The translations under genes were made by a program, and so were the position numbers. 64,000 nt of DNA from Cyclobacteriaceae bacterium. Lineage in GTDB: Bacteria; Bacteroidota; Bacteroidia; Cytophagales; Cyclobacteriaceae. Location: contig CP075525.1 of NCBI GenBank assembly GCA_025808415.1, positions 2,775,501 through 2,839,500 of the forward strand, given 5' to 3'. Positions 36,076 to 44,719 of this stretch are shown here, one piece after another. The notes under the pieces were generated by a model, which was given only the letters and a program-made list of their open reading frames with translations, searched no databases and was not told the DNA's origin. Position 1 is the first letter of the stretch, and each line of letters begins with the position of its first letter.

Positions 36076-36639
36076 TTAATAAGCAATATCCTTAAACTCA
36101 GCAATTGTAATATTTAAACCTGATAAAGAACCAGAAGAACAAAGCCTGCCTTTAAGCGATCCCGTTATCAATCGCTCAGCTTGATTTTGCCGTTTGATTT
36201 CAAAAAAAGCCTCAGCATTAGAGATTGCACATAATTCATATGTGTCATACGTTGTAGGGGTACCCGGATTTTTAAGAATGAGACTAATTTCGTGAAGTCC
36301 ACCCTTTAACAAATCGTATTGTACAGTATAGTTATGACGAAAATCGGTTACGTCTGCCATATCTAACGCCACTGTCAATTCAAATGTACGTTCAGCAGAC
36401 GCAAGACCATTAAACATAAAATAATATCGCCTGAATTTTTTAGAGACCTCTTCGGGTTCATTAAAGTTTTTGATAACAGAGGGGCCAGCGGAAACCCGGT
36501 ACTCACGACTTCTCCATGTAATCGCTTCTCCTTCGATTGATGCAACCAGCACCCCCTCGCGTTGGACGTTTAATATCTCTAGATCATTAGAGCATGAAAA
36601 AAAAATCCCGATAAGGAAAAAGTAAATTCTCCACCTCAT
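36076..36639 (-). CDS. Lipoprotein of unknown function
   Basis: A 187-residue protein with a short signal sequence and lipobox IFFSC near residue 16. The mature part is beta-rich, with no recognisable catalytic motif (EAITWRSREYRVSAGPS; TYDTYELCAISNAEAFFEI). It is first in a leftward run with two beta-barrel genes. The 169-base gap upstream (36640-36808) is AT-rich and shows no gene or clear regulatory element. Confidence 0.65.
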   Translation of the reverse strand: MRWRIYFFLIGIFFSCSNDLEILNVQREGVLVASIEGEAITWRSREYRVSAGPSVIKNFNEPEEVSKKFRRYYFMFNGLASAERTFELTVALDMADVTDFRHNYTVQYDLLKGGLHEISLILKNPGTPTTYDTYELCAISNAEAFFEIKRQNQAERLITGSLKGRLCSSGSLSGLNITIAEFKDIAY

Positions 36640-36808
36640 TAAAGTGCTTTAGGTTATAAAACTTTGATTTTCAAAAATACCACAAAAAACAATATTGAGG
36701 TTGCGATTTCTTATCAAAGATTTCACTATATTTTTTTGCGTATTGTTTTTTATAAGTAATGTCCAACACCAAAAGGCCTTCACTTTTTTCTATAGGATAT
36801 CAGGAATT

Positions 36809-37567
36809 TTATTTTACAGGCATGGGAAAAAATACGGGCGTGGCTTTCTGATAGGCTTCGAACTCCGGATTCCCCGCATACTTACACTCGAGCATCGGCA
36901 CCCCGGAAACATAGCGCACCAGGTAAGTAATGGTTAACGGCCCGACCATGGTCATCCAACCTCCGGGGAAAGTAACAGCCATGAGAAAAATCCCCCACCA
37001 CTGTACCACTTCACCAAAATAATTTGGGTGACGTGTGTAACGCCACAACCCGGTAGTGATAATTTTTCCTTTGTTTTCAGGAACGGATTTGAATTGCTTT
37101 AATTGATAATCCCCAACGCTCTCAAAATAAAAACCAGTCAGCCAAATTAAAATACCAACGCCATCAAGAAAATGGAAGCTAACAGCTGAATGAATATTAA
37201 TATAGATTACCGGTAACACAGTTATAAAAAGAAATAATCCCTGGAGCATGAATACCTGAAGAAAACTGCGCAGGTAAAAGTGCTTCCACTCCCTGCGCCA
37301 TTGATGGTAGCGAAAATCTTCCGACTTACCCTTATTCCGAAGGTAGATATGCCACGACAATCGAAGTCCCCAAACAGTAACCATTATGTTAACCAGAAAC
37401 GCTTTCTGTGATGGTTCAGAAAGAAAATAAGAGAACCATGCCACCACTACAAAGCCCAAGCCCCAAGCCACATCGGCTACATCATTACGTTTAATGAGTA
37501 TGGCAACAACAAACCACACCAGCATGTAGCTGAACAATGCCAGCGCAAGAATCAGGTAATGGTTCAT
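36809..37567 (-). CDS. DUF1295 (steroid 5-alpha-reductase-like) membrane protein
   Basis: A 252-residue membrane protein with six to seven helices. The C-terminal half has the family signature WRYTRHPNYFGEVVQWWGIFL, near residue 175, that binds NADPH or S-adenosylmethionine in related reductases and isoprenylcysteine methyltransferases. The natural substrate is unknown in bacteria. Its start overlaps the stop of the DUF2177 gene (37564-37567), indicating a two-gene unit. Confidence 0.88.
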   Translation of the reverse strand: MNHYLILALALFSYMLVWFVVAILIKRNDVADVAWGLGFVVVAWFSYFLSEPSQKAFLVNIMVTVWGLRLSWHIYLRNKGKSEDFRYHQWRREWKHFYLRSFLQVFMLQGLFLFITVLPVIYINIHSAVSFHFLDGVGILIWLTGFYFESVGDYQLKQFKSVPENKGKIITTGLWRYTRHPNYFGEVVQWWGIFLMAVTFPGGWMTMVGPLTITYLVRYVSGVPMLECKYAGNPEFEAYQKATPVFFPMPVK

Positions 37568-37962
37568 AGTCCGAGTTTAACGGCAATAAAGTAGGTAGCG
37601 GTTGCCACACTGGCTGAAAGTACGGTGCCCCACAGCATATCTACCACTACCATTTTTACCGGCCAGTCTTTAAGGGTAGCCAGGTTGGTGAGATCATAGG
37701 TGGCGTACGTAATCAATCCGAAAAAAGCACCCATCCAAAGTGCACGCGTCCATTCCTTCTTTTCAACGGCAGGCTCGATGACAAATACTACCAGGCCAAC
37801 AAGAAACAAGAAATAGAAAATAATGGCGGCCACCCAGTTTACATCAGGCTTCATTAAGAAGCCAATCTGGTTTTTGTAAAAATCACGGGCAATGAAGCCA
37901 ATCCAGGATAAGTCGATAGCGAAGAGTACCGGGAGGGCGATGGCGAATAATTTTAGCAGCAT
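37564..37962 (-). CDS. DUF2177 membrane protein
   Basis: A 132-residue protein of four membrane helices matching DUF2177: LLKLFAIALPVLFAIDLSWIGFIARDFYKNQIG at the start and WMGAFFGLITYATYDLTNLATLKDWP in the middle, both strongly conserved in this small family. Its function is not known. The gene is coupled to the DUF1295 gene through a four-base overlap; DUF2177 and DUF1295 proteins are often found together with lipid-modifying enzymes, so a membrane-lipid role is possible. Confidence 0.88.
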   Translation of the reverse strand: MLLKLFAIALPVLFAIDLSWIGFIARDFYKNQIGFLMKPDVNWVAAIIFYFLFLVGLVVFVIEPAVEKKEWTRALWMGAFFGLITYATYDLTNLATLKDWPVKMVVVDMLWGTVLSASVATATYFIAVKLGL

Positions 37963-38011
37963 GGTTAATTAACAACCATTGCGCCCTTAAAGTTTAAAAA
38001 GTCGAGCCGGT

Positions 38012-39478
38012 CTAGTAATCAAAAAGTCCTGGCAACCATAAACTTAATTGAGGGATATAAGTTACCAATAGTAAAACAATCACCATCGCTATAAACAAGG
38101 GAATCAATGGTCTGATTACATTGGCGATTGGTATTTTTGCTACGCTGCAACCAATAAAAAGAACTGAACCAACGGGTGGCGTACAAAGGCCAATACTCAG
38201 GTTTAACACCATAATAATCCCAAAATGAATAGGACTTAAGCCCAGTTGTGTAGTCACTACCGGCATAAATATGGGTGTAAAAATCAGCACCGCTGGGGTC
38301 ATGTCCATAAAAATGCCGACAAATAAAAGAATAAGGTTGATGATCAGCAGGATAACAAAAGGATTATTGCTTACATCCATTAAACCTGCACTTACATTTT
38401 GTGGAATATTTTCATACGACATAATCCACGACAACGCAATACTGGTGGCGATGAGGAGCATCACCACAGCGGTTGTCTTAACCGAGCTCAAAATGATGGA
38501 TGGAAGATGGTGAATTTTTATTTCCCGATAGAGAAACGCCAGGATCAATGAATATAAAACAGCTATGGCAGATGCTTCCGTTGCGGTGAAGAAACCTACT
38601 ACAATTCCGCCAATAACAATAATGAGCATAAACAGGCTGGGCAGTGCATCCATAAACGTAAGTACACCTGCTCGTACCCGCGAATCTTTATTACGGAATT
38701 TACTACCCATATAAAACAAAGTACCGGCAATCAGTAAACCTGCTAAGCTGTAATTCACTACCGGATTGAAGGTAACCATAGCGTACCGCACTCCCATTCC
38801 AATCAATCCTAAGCCCAGTACTACCAGCATGAGCACAAACAACATACGGCTTACCCCAATAATACCTTTTGTTTTATAGATCAGCATGGAAACAGCCATG
38901 AGCATAATACCAAAGCCAGTGAGTATACCTGGAATATAACCTGCCAGAAACAATGCTGTAATGGAAACTCCCCCACTGGCCAGACTGTAAACAATAAGAA
39001 TATTGCTGGGCGGAATACTCAATCCGGTTGTAGCTGATGTGATGTTAACCGCAGCACTGTAATTTTCATCATAACCCTCCTTCTTCATGGCCGGCCCCAT
39101 AATACTGCCGATGGCAGATGCTGAAGCAGCTGCAGATCCTGAAATGGCTCCAAACAACATGTTGGCTACTACATTAACAAAGGCTAGTCCGCCAGGCAAT
39201 CCACCGACCAATACCCGCGCAAAATCAATAAGCCTTCGGGCAATGCCACCACTATTCATGATGTTACCCGCGAGAATAAAAAACGGAATAGCCAGCAGCG
39301 TAAAACTATCAAGGCCTGTTGCCATACGATGAGCAAACGTGGTGAACGCTGCAATCGATTCAATAGAAACCAGCATCGTTAGAATACCAGAAATACCAAT
39401 GCTGTACGCGATGGGTACACCAATGATCAGTAAGATCAGGAAACTTATTACAAGTACAAGTATACCAGTGTAATCCAT
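38012..39478 (-). CDS. TRAP transporter large permease (DctM) with two-helix insertion
   Basis: The 12-helix-class large permease of a TRAP uptake system. Family marks are LAIPFFILAGNIMNSGGIARRL, the AISGSAAASASAIGSIMGP loop and ATTGLSIPPSNILIVYSLASGG; the second repeat has GIFMDMTPAVLIFTPIFMPV and LSIGLCTPPVGSVLF. Length is 488 residues, about 60 more than the usual 425. The extra part, residues 206-266 (38681-38863), has two additional hydrophobic helices between the two repeats. It is last in the kdgK-eda-dctPQM run. Confidence 0.92.
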   Translation of the reverse strand: MDYTGILVLVISFLILLIIGVPIAYSIGISGILTMLVSIESIAAFTTFAHRMATGLDSFTLLAIPFFILAGNIMNSGGIARRLIDFARVLVGGLPGGLAFVNVVANMLFGAISGSAAASASAIGSIMGPAMKKEGYDENYSAAVNITSATTGLSIPPSNILIVYSLASGGVSITALFLAGYIPGILTGFGIMLMAVSMLIYKTKGIIGVSRMLFVLMLVVLGLGLIGMGVRYAMVTFNPVVNYSLAGLLIAGTLFYMGSKFRNKDSRVRAGVLTFMDALPSLFMLIIVIGGIVVGFFTATEASAIAVLYSLILAFLYREIKIHHLPSIILSSVKTTAVVMLLIATSIALSWIMSYENIPQNVSAGLMDVSNNPFVILLIINLILLFVGIFMDMTPAVLIFTPIFMPVVTTQLGLSPIHFGIIMVLNLSIGLCTPPVGSVLFIGCSVAKIPIANVIRPLIPLFIAMVIVLLLVTYIPQLSLWLPGLFDY

Positions 39479-39483
39479 AGCAA

Positions 39484-39963
39484 TCAGGCTAAACTTCTGT
39501 TTAGAAAAATCTTCTTCGTATTATCAAGGGTGTAGTACAAAACAATTAATCCTGAAAGAGGAAGGATCAGGTACACATACCCTAACGGTATGCGCAATGC
39601 TGCCGAATTCACGTTCAGATAAAAACGTGTGTACACCAGCCAGGCTCCACCAATGATCAAAACAAATAGTGCAAATACTGCAATCAGGATATGGATGATG
39701 AGCCGGAGGATTCGTTGTCTTTTTTCGCCAGAGCGCTGTAGCAACATATCGATAGCGAGGTGTTCATTCTTCCCGGTAACATAGGCCGAACCCAATAACC
39801 CAACCCAGATCAACAAAAATCCGGCAAGTTCATCGGTAAAAGAACTGGGGGCTGTAAGTACATAGCGACTTATCACCTGCCATAATACGTCCACCACCAG
39901 CAGACTCATCAAGACCACAAGTGTCCATTCCAGATATTTATCTAATCGTTCTCTGAAACTCAT
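39484..39963 (-). CDS. TRAP transporter small permease (DctQ)
   Basis: A 159-residue protein with four helices and the DctQ pattern: LVVDVLWQVISRYVLTAPSSFTDELAGFLLIWVGLLGSAYVTGKNEHLAIDML. It would pair with the adjacent DctM (5 bases apart) and DctP (10 bases apart) to import an organic acid driven by sodium. Placement after kdgK and eda points to a hexuronate or sugar acid. Confidence 0.9.
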   Translation of the reverse strand: MSFRERLDKYLEWTLVVLMSLLVVDVLWQVISRYVLTAPSSFTDELAGFLLIWVGLLGSAYVTGKNEHLAIDMLLQRSGEKRQRILRLIIHILIAVFALFVLIIGGAWLVYTRFYLNVNSAALRIPLGYVYLILPLSGLIVLYYTLDNTKKIFLNRSLA

Positions 39964-39973
39964 AGGCTTGCTT

Positions 39974-40957
39974 TTATTGAACGGCCTTTATCCGTTGGAT
40001 TAAGGAATAAATTTCCGGTTGCGTTTTGTACGATTCATACAGTTGTTGCACGCGTTCTTCAAAGGGGCCCTTATCCGGATAGTTAATTTCTACCCCTGCT
40101 TCAATCACTTTTTCAAGCGCCTCCGCTTCTGATTCGGCCCAGTATCTCCGCTCCACTTCAACCGATTCTCTTATCGCCTCGCTAAGCCATTGTTGTTCTT
40201 CATTTGTCAATCGATTCCAAACTTTCGTACTGATGATCAATACATCCGGAACCATGGTATGTTCGTTGATGGAATAAAACTTACACACTTCATAATGTCG
40301 TGAAGTGTAAAAACTGGGAGGATTATTTTCTGCACCATCTACAACACCACTCTGTAATGCCGTATACAACTCACCCCACGATACCGGTGTGGGAGATCCA
40401 CCCATGGCAGAAACCAGTTGCATGGCCGTTTGACTTTTCATTACCCGGATCTTCAAACCTGAAAGATCAGCAGGCGTTTCAACCGGCTTTTTCAGCGTAT
40501 AAAAACTTCTGCTTCCGGCATCGTAAAAACACAATCCTTTAATCCAGAATTTTTCTGTGCTGTTCAAAAACTCCTGCCCTATTTCACCATCCAAAACATT
40601 AAAGGAATGTTCCTTTGATCTAAAAATATAAGGCAAGCCTAAAACTTTATAGTTATCGGTAAAGCCTTCCAGTATGGCAGCCGAAACTTTGGTCATGGCC
40701 AGGCTGCCGATTTGCAGCAACTCAACACATTGTTGTTCAGAACCAAGTTGTTCACTCGGGTAAATCTCTACTTCCAGCTTGCCTCCCGAATTTTCATGTA
40801 CACGTTCGGCCATAAACACCATGGCCCGATGAACCGGGTGACTGGGATCAAGACCATGTGCAAGCTTTAATACGGTATGCTCTTTTGAGGCACAGGTAGT
40901 CAACAACCAAATGGCAAGACTTAACATTACGTACCGATACCATTTGGATCTCATCAA
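39974..40957 (-). CDS. TRAP transporter substrate-binding protein (DctP), lipoprotein
   Basis: A 327-residue binding protein with a lipobox (WLLTTC) near residue 22, so it is probably membrane-anchored in the periplasm. The core matches DctP: LKLAHGLDPSHPVHRAMVFMAERV, the IYPSEQLGSEQQCVELLQIG segment, and LSGLKIRVMKSQTAMQL, whose arginine normally binds the substrate carboxylate. YTALQSGVVDGAENNPPSFY is the second conserved block. The neighbourhood (kdgK, eda, divergent uxaA) suggests glucuronate or galacturonate as ligand; that is inference. Confidence 0.92.
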   Translation of the reverse strand: MMRSKWYRYVMLSLAIWLLTTCASKEHTVLKLAHGLDPSHPVHRAMVFMAERVHENSGGKLEVEIYPSEQLGSEQQCVELLQIGSLAMTKVSAAILEGFTDNYKVLGLPYIFRSKEHSFNVLDGEIGQEFLNSTEKFWIKGLCFYDAGSRSFYTLKKPVETPADLSGLKIRVMKSQTAMQLVSAMGGSPTPVSWGELYTALQSGVVDGAENNPPSFYTSRHYEVCKFYSINEHTMVPDVLIISTKVWNRLTNEEQQWLSEAIRESVEVERRYWAESEAEALEKVIEAGVEINYPDKGPFEERVQQLYESYKTQPEIYSLIQRIKAVQ

Positions 40958-41007
40958 AAACCTATTCGTTACAAAATTGACTCAACAAAATACGAATTTG
41001 TTATTCC

Positions 41008-41673
41008 TTATTTCCTGAATTTCGAAATCAAACTAAGTGCGTTACGCGATTGCGTTTCAATGCCTTCCAGATCAAAACTTCCATCTGCCTTTTTAACCAT
41101 AAGTTTTGAGCCCATGCCTACACACACTACGCCTGCCTTAAACCATGCCGATAAACTTTCTTCAGTAGGTTCAACGCCACCGGTAGGCATCAGTTGCAAA
41201 CCGGGCACTACAGGCAGTACGGAGGAAACAAAATCAGGCCCCAGTACAGAGCCGGGAAATAATTTTATTACCTGTGCACCTAAATCCTTTGCCGTAACAA
41301 TTTCAGTTAGTGTAGCACACCCTGGAATCCAAAGCATGTTGTGCGACTGGCAAACCGATGCCATCTCCGCTTTAAGAATGGGTGACACAATAAAGTGTGC
41401 CCCGACATCGATAAATTTCTTTGCTGTTGCTCCGTCCATAATGGTACCGGTACCCAGCAATAAATCAGGATATTGTTCAACGTGCTTGAGTAATGCTTTA
41501 AATACATCAAACGCATTGCCGCCTCGGTTTGTGAATTCAAAAACACGAACACCGCCACGATAACAGGCATCCAACACATTTTTTGCAACTTCAATATCGG
41601 CATGATAAAAAACCGGAATCATACCGGATGATCGCATAACCGTTACAATAGAATCAGGTGTATAGCTTGACAT
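41008..41673 (-). CDS. eda: KDPG/KHG aldolase
   Basis: 2-keto-3-deoxy-6-phosphogluconate aldolase, cleaving KDPG to pyruvate and glyceraldehyde-3-phosphate. The 221-residue product shows GTGTIMDGATAKKFIDVGAHFIVSP, the Schiff-base lysine in AQVIKLFPGSVLGPDFV, and LMPTGGVEPTEE. It lies 9 bases after kdgK, its metabolic predecessor, and 50 bases before the TRAP genes, so substrate uptake and cleavage share a transcript. Confidence 0.94.
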   Translation of the reverse strand: MSSYTPDSIVTVMRSSGMIPVFYHADIEVAKNVLDACYRGGVRVFEFTNRGGNAFDVFKALLKHVEQYPDLLLGTGTIMDGATAKKFIDVGAHFIVSPILKAEMASVCQSHNMLWIPGCATLTEIVTAKDLGAQVIKLFPGSVLGPDFVSSVLPVVPGLQLMPTGGVEPTEESLSAWFKAGVVCVGMGSKLMVKKADGSFDLEGIETQSRNALSLISKFRK

Positions 41674-41682
41674 ATTAAATAA

Positions 41683-42717
41683 TTAACGTGATACTCTTCC
41701 AGAAGCGTCACCTTTCATTAGTTTCTCTACCTCTTCCACAGTCACTAAATTAAAATCACCTTTAATGGTATGCTTGAGGCATGATGCTGCCACAGCAAAG
41801 TTCAAGGCTTTTTGGTCGTCTGTGGGGTACTTAATCAATCCGTAAATAAGTCCGCCCATAAAAGAATCACCACCACCAACACGATCAACAATATGGGTAA
41901 TCTGGTACGTTGGCGCCTCAAACAATTTCTTTCCATCCCACAACACACCCGACCATGAATTATGGCTGGCACTGATTGATCCGCGAAGGGTAATAATTAC
42001 TTTCTTTGCTTTCGGAAACTTTTTCATCAATTGCTTACCTACTGATTCATAAGCAGCACCCTCCACATGGCCTGAGGTTACATCTACACCTTCTGGTTTA
42101 ATTCCAAAAACCATGTCCGCATCTTCTTCATTACCCAAGATAATATCACAATGACTAACTAACGCTTCCATTACTTCACTGGCACTTTTACCCCACTTCC
42201 ACAATTTATTTCTGTAGTTAAGATCAGTAGAAATAGTGATTCCCATTTTTGAAGCAACTTCACAGGCTTCCATACAAACTTCTGCTGCGCCTTCAGATAC
42301 TGCCGGTGTAATGCCTGTCCAGTGAAACCAGGTAGCACCCTTGAAAGCTTTCTCCCAATCAATTGTTCCCTTCTTTAGTTTAGCAAATGAACTGTTAGCC
42401 CTGTCGTAAATAACTTTACTACCACGGCTCACCACACCAGATTCCAAAAAGTAAATTCCAATGCGATCACCACTTCTATTGACAAAGGATGTGTCTACCT
42501 GACGTGCCCTCAACGAAGCAATCGCTGCGTCACCGATGTCATTATTCGGCAGGCTTGACACAAAGCTTGCTTCCATTCCATAATTGGCTAATGAAACAGC
42601 AACGTTAGCTTCGCCTCCGCCATAGGTGGCCTCAAATTCAGTGGCTTGTGAAAACCGGAGATAGCCAGGCGTGGCAAGCCTAAGCATGATCTCACCAAAG
42701 GTTACTACTCTACTCAT
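41683..42717 (-). CDS. kdgK: 2-keto-3-deoxygluconate kinase (PfkB family)
   Basis: A 344-residue ribokinase-family sugar kinase that phosphorylates KDG to KDPG. Signature 1 lies at the start (GGGEANVAVSLANYGMEASFVSSLP), and the catalytic signature 2 is DRVGGGDSFMGGLIYGL near residue 275. The pairing with eda directly downstream and uxaA divergent gives the KDG assignment; by sequence alone, other sugar substrates are possible. A LacI-type palindrome lies in the divergent promoter gap with uxaA. Confidence 0.9.
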   Translation of the reverse strand: MSRVVTFGEIMLRLATPGYLRFSQATEFEATYGGGEANVAVSLANYGMEASFVSSLPNNDIGDAAIASLRARQVDTSFVNRSGDRIGIYFLESGVVSRGSKVIYDRANSSFAKLKKGTIDWEKAFKGATWFHWTGITPAVSEGAAEVCMEACEVASKMGITISTDLNYRNKLWKWGKSASEVMEALVSHCDIILGNEEDADMVFGIKPEGVDVTSGHVEGAAYESVGKQLMKKFPKAKKVIITLRGSISASHNSWSGVLWDGKKLFEAPTYQITHIVDRVGGGDSFMGGLIYGLIKYPTDDQKALNFAVAASCLKHTIKGDFNLVTVEEVEKLMKGDASGRVSR

Positions 42718-42861
42718 GGGATTTTTAGTTATTTGATTTTCTGAAATTTTGCTGTCTGTTGATTGGCACGATACTTACACCTTCTTAAAATCTGCTGAAA
42801 TTAGGCTTTTAAAGCTATTTTAATAGATTTCAGTTGATTTTTATGATTGTTTTTCCCTACC

Positions 42862-42881
42862 TTGTGCAATCGATTGCGCAA
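42862..42881. promoter_or_regulatory. LacI-type operator in kdgK/uxaA divergent promoter
   Basis: TTGTGCAATC-GATTGCGCAA is a 20-base inverted repeat with 9 of 10 matching pairs and a central CG, the architecture of LacI/GalR-family operators. It sits 18 bases before the uxaA ATG and about 145 bases from the kdgK ATG. It shares its TGCAATCG core with the operator at 47698-47717. An imperfect -7-like TACCTTGT (42858-42865) overlaps its left edge, suggesting repression. Confidence 0.65.
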
Positions 42882-42899
42882 TTTAATAGTTTTATAGAA

Positions 42900-44543
42900 A
42901 TGTCAAACAAGTTCTTGAAAATACATCCTTCAGATAATGTGTTGGTAGCACTGTCTGATTTGAAAATGGGTGAAACCATCGCCTATAATAGAACATCCAT
43001 TACATTGCCCAATGACGTTCCCGCGAAGCATAAATTTACGTTGACGGAACTTGGCGTAAATGATGAGGTGAAAATGTATGGGATTCTTGTTGGTAAAGCG
43101 CTTAAGCTCATACCCGCAGGCGGTGTTATCGCCACCAACAATGTAAAACACCTGGCCTCCTCTTTTGCTGGCAAATCAACTGATGTGTCGTGGTCTGCAC
43201 CAGATGTTTCAAAATGGAAAACTAAAACATTCAATGGTTATCATCGGGAAGATGGACAAGTAGGTGTTGCCAATTATTGGTTGGTTATACCCTTGGTCTT
43301 TTGTGAAAACCGAAACGTAAATGTTATTCGTCATGCCTTTGAAGAAGAGCTGGGGTTCTCCAAGCGGGATGCGTATAAAGATTATGTACACGAGCTGGTA
43401 CAACGCTATAAAGAAGGCAATACCGACATTACTTCCGTTACCTTTCAACAAAGTACCGCCAATGGAAAATCTAAGATTTTCAAAAATGTAGACGGCATAA
43501 AATTTCTCACGCATGAAGGTGGTTGCGGGGGCATTCGTCAGGATTCGGAAGCGTTGTGTGCCTTGCTTGCAGGCTATATCCATAATCCAAATGTAGCCGG
43601 GGCAACTGTACTTAGTCTGGGCTGCCAAAATGCACAGATTGATATCCTAAAAGAAAAACTTCACAAGCTTAACTCCGCGTTTTCAAAACCACTTATTATT
43701 CTTGAACAACAAAAGGAAGGAACTGAACAAGAGTTGTTGGTGCAAGCCATTCAAAAAACGTTTCTCCAATTAATCGAAGTTGATAAACAGGAACGAAAAC
43801 CTGCTCCGCTTAGTAAACTTAAAATTGGATTGGAGTGTGGTGGCTCCGATGGTTTTTCAGGTATATCGGCTAACCCTGCGGTAGGTCATGTTTCAGATTT
43901 ACTGGCAGCCCTTGGAGGGTCATCTATTCTTTCTGAATTTCCTGAGCTTTGTGGTGTTGAACAGGAACTTATTAATCGTTGTGCTGATGAGTCCATCGCC
44001 AACAAGTTTGTTTACCTGATGCGCGCGTATTCGAGTTCCGCTGAAGCCGTGGGTTCTGGTTTTGATATGAACCCCTCCCCTGGCAATATTAAAGATGGAT
44101 TGATTACCGATGCAATGAAATCGGCAGGTGCGGCCAAGAAAGGTGGTACATCACCGGTTGCCGATGTTTTGGACTATGGCGAATACGTAACCAAACCCGG
44201 ATTGAATTTACTTTGCACACCCGGCAATGATGTGGAAAGTACAACAGCTATGGCGGGTGCAGGTGCTTCTATAATATTGTTTACTACAGGCTTGGGAACC
44301 CCTACCGGTAATCCAGTCGCCCCGGTAGTGAAAATTTCCTCCAACACCAAGCTATCTGAAAAAATGCGCGACATCATTGATGTTAATGCAGGCACCGTAA
44401 TTGAAGGAAGTAAAACTATTGAAGAAGTTGGCGAAGAGATACTTGAGTTTATCATTCAGGTCGCCAGCGGTAATCAACAAACCAAAGCACAACAACTCCA
44501 TCAGGATGATTTCATTCCGTGGAAACGTGGTATTTCACTTTAA
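42900..44543 (+). CDS. uxaA: Altronate dehydratase
   Basis: UxaA dehydrates D-altronate to 2-keto-3-deoxygluconate in galacturonate breakdown. The 547-residue protein has the N-terminal SAF domain (FLKIHPSDNVLVALSDLKMGE) fused to the catalytic domain, with GYHREDGQVGVANYWLVIPLVFCENRNV, THEGGCGG, LGLECGGSDGFSGISANPAVG and LLCTPGNDVESTTAMAGAGASIILFTTGLGTPTGNPVAP. I placed the start at ATG 42900 because family members begin just before this KIHP segment; the earlier ATG at 42834 would run through the operator. Its product feeds KdgK, encoded divergently. Altronate-producing enzymes (uxaB, uxaC) are not in the window. Confidence 0.92.
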   Translation: MSNKFLKIHPSDNVLVALSDLKMGETIAYNRTSITLPNDVPAKHKFTLTELGVNDEVKMYGILVGKALKLIPAGGVIATNNVKHLASSFAGKSTDVSWSAPDVSKWKTKTFNGYHREDGQVGVANYWLVIPLVFCENRNVNVIRHAFEEELGFSKRDAYKDYVHELVQRYKEGNTDITSVTFQQSTANGKSKIFKNVDGIKFLTHEGGCGGIRQDSEALCALLAGYIHNPNVAGATVLSLGCQNAQIDILKEKLHKLNSAFSKPLIILEQQKEGTEQELLVQAIQKTFLQLIEVDKQERKPAPLSKLKIGLECGGSDGFSGISANPAVGHVSDLLAALGGSSILSEFPELCGVEQELINRCADESIANKFVYLMRAYSSSAEAVGSGFDMNPSPGNIKDGLITDAMKSAGAAKKGGTSPVADVLDYGEYVTKPGLNLLCTPGNDVESTTAMAGAGASIILFTTGLGTPTGNPVAPVVKISSNTKLSEKMRDIIDVNAGTVIEGSKTIEEVGEEILEFIIQVASGNQQTKAQQLHQDDFIPWKRGISL

Positions 44544-44566
44544 TTTTATCCATAATAAAAATGGTC

Positions 44567-44627
44567 ATCGCGGGCATTGTCCCGCGATCCAAAACCATTA
44601 TTGAGATGCCGGCTCGCGGGCCGGCAT
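44567..44627. repeat. Two-hairpin REP-like palindromic element
   Basis: Two perfect 8-bp stem-loops in the gap between convergent uxaA and xylA: ATCGCGGG-CATTGT-CCCGCGAT at 44567-44588 and ATGCCGGC-TCGCGG-GCCGGCAT at 44606-44627. The first can be lengthened by flanking AATGGT/ACCATT. GC-rich, in contrast to its surroundings, and reminiscent of REP/BIME elements. It could act as a two-sided terminator or mRNA stabiliser; neither hairpin is followed by a T-run. Confidence 0.7.
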
Positions 44628-44719
44628 GACTTCAGATATGTTTGCGGATCATCAGGCAATAAAAAAATCCCACGCCTGAGTGAACATGGAATTTTTTAAA
44701 CTACTTAACGTATCGCTGA

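Noticed and set aside
36645..36665. GTGCTTTAGG-like string before the unknown lipoprotein gene
   Set aside because: A ten-base resemblance to the repeat near 57999, too short to separate from chance.
41060..41563. 167-codon plus-strand frame
   Set aside because: Antisense to eda, which has all its catalytic residues.
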